Positions 58,812 to 64,000 of a DNA stretch of 64,000 bases are shown one piece after another. A program made the translations under genes and the position numbers. The notes below the pieces were generated by a model. The model was given only the letters and a program-made list of their open reading frames with translations. It made no database searches and was not told where the DNA came from. Numbering within the stretch: position 1 is the first letter of the stretch; each line of letters begins with the position of its first letter. The DNA is from Rhizobium sp. S152 (GTDB lineage Bacteria > Pseudomonadota > Alphaproteobacteria > Rhizobiales > Rhizobiaceae). The stretch is from assembly GCF_030380735.1 (NCBI RefSeq), contig NZ_JAUDRZ010000030.1, positions 270,045 through 334,044 on the forward strand, given 5' to 3'.

Positions 58812-59939
58812 ATGTCCGTTCGTCGATTAGCCGAAGATCAATTCCAGCCTGCCGCGTTCGCCTTCAATGACGAGAACGCGGCCTGGGCGGATAAGACGAT
58901 CCAGAAATATCCCGCAGGCCGCCAGCAGTCCGCGGTCATTCCGTTGTTGATGCGGGCGCAGGAACAGGACGGCTGGGTCACGCGCGCCGCGATCGAAAAG
59001 ATCGCCGACATGCTCGACATGGCCTATATCCGTGTCCTCGAGGTCGCGACCTTCTACACACAGTTCCAGCTCGGCCCGGTCGGCACGCGCGCTCACATCC
59101 AGGTTTGCGGCACCACGCCCTGCATGCTGCGCGGTTCGGAAGGCCTGATGTCGGTCTGCAAGAGCAAGATCCACAACCACCCGTTCGAGCGCAATGCCGA
59201 AGGCACGCTGTCCTGGGAAGAGGTCGAATGTCTCGGGGCTTGTGTCAACGCGCCCATGGTCATGATCGGCAAGGATACCTATGAGGATCTGACGCCGGCA
59301 CGCCTGGAAGAGATCATCGATACGTTCCAGGCGGGCAACGGCGCGAGCATCACGCCCGGCCCGCAGATCGATCGTCATTTCTCGTCGCCTGAAGGCGGCC
59401 CGACGTCGCTGACCGACGAAGAGCCGAAGAAGAAGGTCTCTGCCAAGAAGGTCGTCGCCGACGCAGCCACCGCCACCGTCGATGCAGCGCCGGTTCCTCC
59501 GTCCGAGGCCGCGCGCGCCAAGAGCACCGACGCTGAAACCAACGCCGCCCTGAAAACGCCGGTGACGGCGCCGAAGGCGGCGGCAAAAAACGCCAAGGCG
59601 GTTGAAGAACAGCCAGGCGTAGCCGCCCCGGCTCCGGCGACGGCAAAGCCGGCCCTGACCGACAAGAACCGTCCTGCTGGTATCGAGCGGCCGGCCGCGC
59701 CTGATGACCTGAAGCTGATCTCCGGCGTCGGTCCGAAGATCGAGGGCACGCTCCACGAGCTCGGCATCTTCACCTTCGCGCAAGTTGCGGGTTGGAAGAA
59801 GGCGGAACGCGAGTGGGTGGATGGCTACCTGAACTTCAAGGGTCGCATCGAGCGTGACGACTGGGTCAAGCAGGCCAAGGCGCTCGCCAAGGGCGGCGAA
59901 GCGGAATATATCAAGGTCTTCGGTAAGAAGCCGCGGTAA
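58812..59939 (+). CDS. nuoE: NADH-quinone oxidoreductase subunit E with C-terminal HhH extension
   Basis: NuoE (24-kDa subunit) holds the N1a [2Fe-2S] cluster with Cys99, Cys104, Cys140 and Cys144 (VCGTTPC and CLGAC). The core ends near residue 175. It is followed by an Ala/Pro/Lys-rich linker (about 195-295) and a helix-hairpin-helix-like domain (DLKLISGVGPKIEGTLHELG, about 299-375). At 375 residues it is about twice the E. coli length. The tail resembles the separate HhH protein at 61260-61886. Confidence 0.95.
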   Translation: MSVRRLAEDQFQPAAFAFNDENAAWADKTIQKYPAGRQQSAVIPLLMRAQEQDGWVTRAAIEKIADMLDMAYIRVLEVATFYTQFQLGPVGTRAHIQVCGTTPCMLRGSEGLMSVCKSKIHNHPFERNAEGTLSWEEVECLGACVNAPMVMIGKDTYEDLTPARLEEIIDTFQAGNGASITPGPQIDRHFSSPEGGPTSLTDEEPKKKVSAKKVVADAATATVDAAPVPPSEAARAKSTDAETNAALKTPVTAPKAAAKNAKAVEEQPGVAAPAPATAKPALTDKNRPAGIERPAAPDDLKLISGVGPKIEGTLHELGIFTFAQVAGWKKAEREWVDGYLNFKGRIERDDWVKQAKALAKGGEAEYIKVFGKKPR

Positions 59940-59949
59940 GAGGTGAAGC

Positions 59950-61254
59950 ATGTTACAAGATAAAGATCGCATCTTTACCAATATCTACGGCCTCAAGGAC
60001 AAGTCCCTGAAGGGCGCGATGAGCCGCGGCCATTGGGATGGCACCAAGCAGATCCTCGAAAAGGGTCGCGACTGGATCATCAACGAGATGAAGGCTTCCG
60101 GTCTTCGCGGCCGTGGTGGCGCAGGCTTCCCGACCGGCCTCAAGTGGTCCTTCATGCCGAAGGAAAATGACGGCCGCCCGCACTATCTGGTCGTGAACGC
60201 CGACGAATCCGAACCCGGCACCTGTAAGGACCGTGACATCATGCGTCACGATCCGCACACGCTGATCGAAGGCTGCGTCATCGCCTCGTTCGCCATGGGC
60301 GCGAATGCTGCCTACATCTACGTCCGTGGTGAGTACATCCGCGAGCGCGAAGCCCTCCAGGCCGCGATCGACGAGTGCTACGATTTCGGTCTGCTCGGCA
60401 AGAACAACAAGCTCGGCTACCCGATGGACATCTATGTCCACCACGGCGCTGGCGCCTATATCTGCGGCGAAGAAACCGCACTTCTCGAAAGCCTGGAAGG
60501 CAAGAAGGGCCAGCCGCGCCTGAAGCCACCATTCCCGGCCAACATGGGCCTCTACGGCTGCCCGACCACCGTCAACAACGTCGAGTCGATCGCCGTTGCT
60601 CCGACGATTCTCCGTCGCGGCGCCGGCTGGTTCTCGGCACTCGGTCGCCCGAACAATGTCGGCACCAAGCTGTTCATGCTGTCGGGTCACGTCAACAAGC
60701 CGTGCACCGTCGAAGAAGAAATGGGCATCACCTTCCGCGAGCTGGTCGACAAGCACGCTGGCGGTATCCGCGGCGGCTGGGACAACCTGCTTGCTGTCAT
60801 TCCGGGTGGTGCATCGTGCCCGATCGTTCCCGCCAAGGACATGATCGACGTGCCGATGGACTTCGATGGCCTGCGTTCGGTCGGCTCGTCCTTCGGTACG
60901 GCCGCCTCGATCGTCATGGACAAGTCCACCGACGTCATCAAGGCGATCGCCCGTATCTCGGCTTTCTTCAAGCACGAGAGCTGCGGCCAGTGCACGCCGT
61001 GCCGCGAAGGCACTGGCTGGATGTGGCGCGTCATGGAGCGCATGGCCAAGGGCAACGCCCAGAAGCGCGAAATCGACATGCTCTTCGCCGTCACCAAGCA
61101 GATCGAAGGCCACACCATCTGTGCGCTCGGCGATGCTGCCGCATGGCCGGTGCAGGGTCTGATCCGTAACTTCCGTCACGAGATCGAAGCGCGTATCGAC
61201 CAGTATACGGCGAATGCGATGGATCACGGTGCGGTTCTCGAGGCTGCTGAGTAA
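59950..61254 (+). CDS. nuoF: NADH-quinone oxidoreductase subunit F
   Basis: NuoF (51-kDa subunit) binds NADH, FMN and the N3 cluster. It has 434 residues. The glycine-rich NADH/FMN segment is GLRGRGGAGFPTGLKWSF (about 51-68), and the [4Fe-4S] motif is ESCGQCTPCREG with a fourth cysteine in TICALGDAAAWPV. taagaggtgaagc precedes the ATG. Confidence 0.98.
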   Translation: MLQDKDRIFTNIYGLKDKSLKGAMSRGHWDGTKQILEKGRDWIINEMKASGLRGRGGAGFPTGLKWSFMPKENDGRPHYLVVNADESEPGTCKDRDIMRHDPHTLIEGCVIASFAMGANAAYIYVRGEYIREREALQAAIDECYDFGLLGKNNKLGYPMDIYVHHGAGAYICGEETALLESLEGKKGQPRLKPPFPANMGLYGCPTTVNNVESIAVAPTILRRGAGWFSALGRPNNVGTKLFMLSGHVNKPCTVEEEMGITFRELVDKHAGGIRGGWDNLLAVIPGGASCPIVPAKDMIDVPMDFDGLRSVGSSFGTAASIVMDKSTDVIKAIARISAFFKHESCGQCTPCREGTGWMWRVMERMAKGNAQKREIDMLFAVTKQIEGHTICALGDAAAWPVQGLIRNFRHEIEARIDQYTANAMDHGAVLEAAE

Positions 61255-61259
61255 AGCTG

Positions 61260-61886
61260 ATGACGAAGGCGTCCGACAGCATGAAGAAGGAAGGAGCGGC
61301 CGATTTCTCGGCTGACTTCGGCCGTCTTGCTGCCGAGATGTTGGAAAATGCCCGCGCCTTGCCGCTGCCGCCGCTGATGGTCAATCCTGCCGCCGCCATG
61401 GCAGCCGCGACCGCGATCGGCTTCGGCTTCTCGACGCAGATGGCCGGCGCCTTCCTCGGTGCCCTTCAGGGCGCCATGGAAGCATCGAACAAGCTGGCGG
61501 CCGCTCTCGACGAGACGCCGCCAGATGAAGTGAAGCCCGAGATGGACGTGAAGCCGGAGAATATCCGGGCAGCGCGCCCGAAGAAGGCGACGAGCCGGAT
61601 GCAACTGGCGGAAAAGCCTGTTGCATCACCAAAGGCCGCACCCGCCGTGAAGCGGGTGGTCAAAACGGCGAAGATCGGCGACCTGAAGCGGATTTCGGGC
61701 ATCGGTCCGAAGCTCGAGCAGGTGCTGATTGCCAAGGGCATCGTCAGCCTCGCCGAGATCGCCGCGTGGTCGGATGCGGCTATTGCTCGCGTCGATGCGG
61801 AGCTTGGTCTCGACGGACGCATCGCCCGCGACGACTGGGTGGCGCAGGCCAAGGCGCTGACGGCGACGGGCCGGAAACGAAAGTGA
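61260..61886 (+). CDS. Helix-hairpin-helix protein between nuoF and nuoG
   Basis: A 208-residue protein. The N-terminal half (about 15-85) is alanine-rich and weakly hydrophobic (NPAAAMAAATAIGFGFSTQM), phasin-like in look. A Lys/Pro-rich linker (90-135) leads to a helix-hairpin-helix-like domain (DLKRISGIGPKLEQVLIAKG, about 141-205) that ends RIARDDWVAQAKAL, closely matching the NuoE tail. It starts five bases after nuoF. Whether it is a complex I accessory protein or binds nucleic acid is unknown. Confidence 0.82.
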   Translation: MTKASDSMKKEGAADFSADFGRLAAEMLENARALPLPPLMVNPAAAMAAATAIGFGFSTQMAGAFLGALQGAMEASNKLAAALDETPPDEVKPEMDVKPENIRAARPKKATSRMQLAEKPVASPKAAPAVKRVVKTAKIGDLKRISGIGPKLEQVLIAKGIVSLAEIAAWSDAAIARVDAELGLDGRIARDDWVAQAKALTATGRKRK

Positions 61887-62109
61887 AGACCGGCCGCCTC
61901 TCGCGGCTGGAGAAGAGACAGGACTGAGCGGCGCGGGGAGGGTCCCAATGCTGTGGAGGTCGCAGGCCGGTTCCCGGGCCTCGGGGGGCGGAAACGAAAA
62001 TTGGAACGACACCATGCCAGCGGGATCGAAATCCGGCCTGGCAGTGGAAACGTTGCAGAATAGGTTTGTTTGCCGCCATCCGGCGAACGGAAAACAGGAC
62101 TGAGTGACG
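61887..62109 (+). other. nuoF-side to nuoG gap with short direct repeats
   Basis: The longest gap within the nuo operon (223 bases). It, with the last codons of the HhH gene, contains cggaaacgaaa twice (61872-61882 and 61989-61999) and acaggactgag twice (61918-61928 and 62094-62104), in the same order. A hairpin (tgccag with ctggca, about 62016-62045) lies between. No gene is supported. Confidence 0.5.
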
Positions 62110-64000
62110 ATGGCAAAACTGAAGATTGACGGTAACGAGATCGAAGTCCCGGATCATTACACCCTCATCCAGGCGTGTGAGGAAGCCGGTGCTGAAGTTC
62201 CGCGCTTCTGCTTCCACGAACGCCTTTCGGTTGCCGGCAACTGCCGCATGTGCCTCGTCGAGGTCAAGGGTGGTCCGCCGAAGCCGCAGGCATCCTGCGC
62301 CATGGGCGTGCGCGATATCCGCGGCGGCCCGAACGGCGAACTGCCGGAAGTTTTCACCAACACGCCGATGGTCAAGAAGGCCCGCGAAGGCGTGATGGAG
62401 TTCCTGCTGATCAACCATCCGCTGGATTGCCCGATCTGCGACCAGGGTGGCGAATGCGATCTGCAGGACCAGGCAATGGCCTTCGGCATCGCCGGCTCGC
62501 GTTATCAGGAAGACAAGCGCGCCGTCGAGGACAAGTACATTGGACCGCTCGTCAAGACGGTCATGAACCGCTGCATTCACTGCACGCGCTGCGTCCGCTT
62601 CACCACCGAGGTCGCCGGCATTGCCGAGCTTGGCCTGATCGGTCGTGGCGAAGACGCCGAGATCACCACCTATCTCGAGCAGGCCATGACCTCCGAGCTC
62701 CAGGGCAATGTTGTTGACCTCTGCCCGGTCGGTGCGCTGACCTCGAAGCCCTTTGCGTTCACTGCCCGTCCGTGGGAACTGAACAAGACCGAAACGATCG
62801 ACGTCATGGACGCGCTCGGTTCGGCCATCCGCGTCGACACCCGCGGCCGCGAAGTCATGCGCGTCATGCCGCGCGTCAACGAGCAGATCAACGAAGAGTG
62901 GATCTCCGACAAGACTCGCTTCATCTGGGATGGTCTGAAGACGCAGCGTCTCGACAAGCCTTACGTCCGCAAGGACGGCCGCCTGCTGCCCGCCAGCTGG
63001 GCCGAAGCCTTCGGCGCCATCAAGGGTGCGGTTTCCGCAACCTCGGGCGACAAGATCGGTGCCATCGCCGGCGACCTCGCTTCCGTCGAAGAAATGTACG
63101 CGCTTTCCGAACTGGTGAAGTCGCTCGGTTCCGAGAACCTCGACTGTCGCCAGGATGGGACGGCACTCGATCCGTCGCTCGGCCGTGCAAGCTACATCTT
63201 CAATCCGATGATCGAAGGCATCGAGCAGGCCGACGCGCTTCTCATCATCGGCGCCAACCCGCGCTTCGAAGCCGCCGTTCTCAACGCCCGCATCCGCAAG
63301 CGCTGGCGCCGCGGCAACTTCCCGATCGGCGTGATCGGCGAAGCCGGCGAACTGCGCTACGATTACGAATACCTCGGCTCCGGTCCGGATAGCCTGAAGG
63401 ATCTGGTTGAAGGCAACCACAGCTTCGCCAAGGTCCTGACCGACGCCAAGAAGCCGTTGATCATCATCGGTCAGGGCGCTCTGTCGCGCGCCGATGGCGC
63501 CGGCGTTCTGGCAACGGCGGCAAAGCTCGCCGGCAATGTCGGCGCGGTCGTCGAAGGCTGGAATGGCTTCGGTGTGCTCCACACGGCAGCTGCCCGCGTC
63601 GGCGGTCTCGACCTCGGCTTCGTGCCGGGCGCCAAGGGCGTCAACGCCGCGGAAATGCTGGCGTCGATGGACGTTCTCTTCCTTCTCGGCGCCGACGAGA
63701 TGAACTTCGACGCCAAGAAGGCGAAGTTCACAGTCTACATCGGTTCGCACGGCGACCAGGGCGCGCAGAATGCGGACGTCATCCTGCCGGCCGCCGCCTA
63801 CACCGAAAAGTCCGGCACCTGGGTCAACACCGAGGGCCGCGTACAGATGGGCAATCGCGCGGGCTTTGCGCCTGGCGACGCTCGCGAAGATTGGGCTATC
63901 ATCCGCGCACTCTCCGACGTGCTCGGCAAGAAGCTTCCGTTCGATTCGCTGAGCCAGCTGCGCGCTAGGCTTTACCAGGCGTTCCCGCACTTCGCTGATC
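62110..64000 (+). CDS. nuoG: NADH-quinone oxidoreductase subunit G (3' truncated by window edge)
   Basis: NuoG (75-kDa subunit) carries several iron-sulfur clusters on the peripheral arm. The start at 62110 (MAKLKIDGNEIEVPDHYTLI) gives 630 codons with no stop before the window end; the usual length is about 690. [2Fe-2S] ligands are in RFCFHERLSVAGNCRMC and ASC. The HxxxC segment is HPLDCPICDQGGECDLQDQ, and the [4Fe-4S] motif is CIHCTRC with CPVGAL. The molybdopterin-like domain follows. Confidence 0.97.
   Translation, partial: MAKLKIDGNEIEVPDHYTLIQACEEAGAEVPRFCFHERLSVAGNCRMCLVEVKGGPPKPQASCAMGVRDIRGGPNGELPEVFTNTPMVKKAREGVMEFLLINHPLDCPICDQGGECDLQDQAMAFGIAGSRYQEDKRAVEDKYIGPLVKTVMNRCIHCTRCVRFTTEVAGIAELGLIGRGEDAEITTYLEQAMTSELQGNVVDLCPVGALTSKPFAFTARPWELNKTETIDVMDALGSAIRVDTRGREVMRVMPRVNEQINEEWISDKTRFIWDGLKTQRLDKPYVRKDGRLLPASWAEAFGAIKGAVSATSGDKIGAIAGDLASVEEMYALSELVKSLGSENLDCRQDGTALDPSLGRASYIFNPMIEGIEQADALLIIGANPRFEAAVLNARIRKRWRRGNFPIGVIGEAGELRYDYEYLGSGPDSLKDLVEGNHSFAKVLTDAKKPLIIIGQGALSRADGAGVLATAAKLAGNVGAVVEGWNGFGVLHTAAARVGGLDLGFVPGAKGVNAAEMLASMDVLFLLGADEMNFDAKKAKFTVYIGSHGDQGAQNADVILPAAAYTEKSGTWVNTEGRVQMGNRAGFAPGDAREDWAIIRALSDVLGKKLPFDSLSQLRARLYQAFPHFAD

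Noticed and set aside
61780..63990. 736-codon open frame antisense to nuoG
   Set aside because: Same codon-bias artefact; composition is low-complexity and no family motif is seen.
1..64000. CRISPR arrays, insertion sequences, prophage or integron structures
   Set aside because: No regularly spaced repeats, transposase, integrase or flanking duplications were seen on either strand.

Overview
The window is chromosomal DNA from an alphaproteobacterium, most likely a member of the Rhizobiaceae (Rhizobium/Agrobacterium relatives). The basis is gene content and order read by eye: a GC-rich tuf-S10-spc-alpha ribosomal cluster, clpP-clpX-lon-hup, a nuo operon whose NuoE carries a long C-terminal extension, the rhizobial C4-dicarboxylate system dctBD/dctA with a sigma-54 promoter, and an FMN riboswitch ahead of a RibN-type transporter. 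No taxonomic search could be run.

Layout. 1-15374: the 3' end of tuf, then rpsJ-rplC-rplD-rplW-rplB-rpsS-rplV-rpsC-rplP-rpmC-rpsQ, rplN-rplX-rplE-rpsN-rpsH-rplF-rplR-rpsE-rpmD-rplO, secY-adk, and rpsM-rpsK-rpoA-rplQ. Intrinsic terminators follow rpsQ, rplO and rplQ, so the long cluster is probably read as several units. 15475-25474: a large membrane protein, the MsrQ/MsrP periplasmic methionine sulfoxide reductase, ilvD, small envelope proteins, and a translationally coupled HtrA-type protease/RarA pair. 25590-31483: a mixed accessory block with a DapA-like protein lacking the Schiff-base lysine and a 50-residue membrane microprotein, a phosphotransferase, DoxX, a TauE/SafE permease, agmatinase and ArgC, and a HigBA-like toxin-antitoxin locus whose toxin is frameshifted. 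31879-32813: rplM-rpsI, bounded on both sides by a broken gene (the toxin and a PaaI-type thioesterase). 33541-38228: an enoyl-CoA hydratase-like protein, a DMT transporter, a secreted cysteine-rich protein, a CoA-binding protein, and O-acetylhomoserine sulfhydrylase with a cupin protein. 38229-43023: dctD-dctB divergent from dctA. 43115-45675: a cytochrome P450 and a membrane diguanylate cyclase. 46060-51573: clpP, clpX, lon, hupB. 51700-52833: FMN riboswitch and ribN. 52911-54612: an aldo/keto reductase and a methyltransferase. 54723-55378: tRNA-Val and two identical tRNA-Asp genes. 55702-64000: nuoA-B-C-D, a small secreted protein, nuoE, nuoF, a helix-hairpin-helix protein, and nuoG, which is cut by the window edge.

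Most of the window is core housekeeping (translation, transcription, protein export, proteolysis, respiration). The least explained parts are the accessory elements inside the nuo operon (a HhH tail on NuoE, a separate HhH protein between nuoF and nuoG, and a secreted two-cysteine protein between nuoD and nuoE), the DapA-like pseudo-enzyme with its microprotein, and the decayed or mis-sequenced toxin and thioesterase genes. I saw no CRISPR array, insertion sequence, phage or integrated plasmid.
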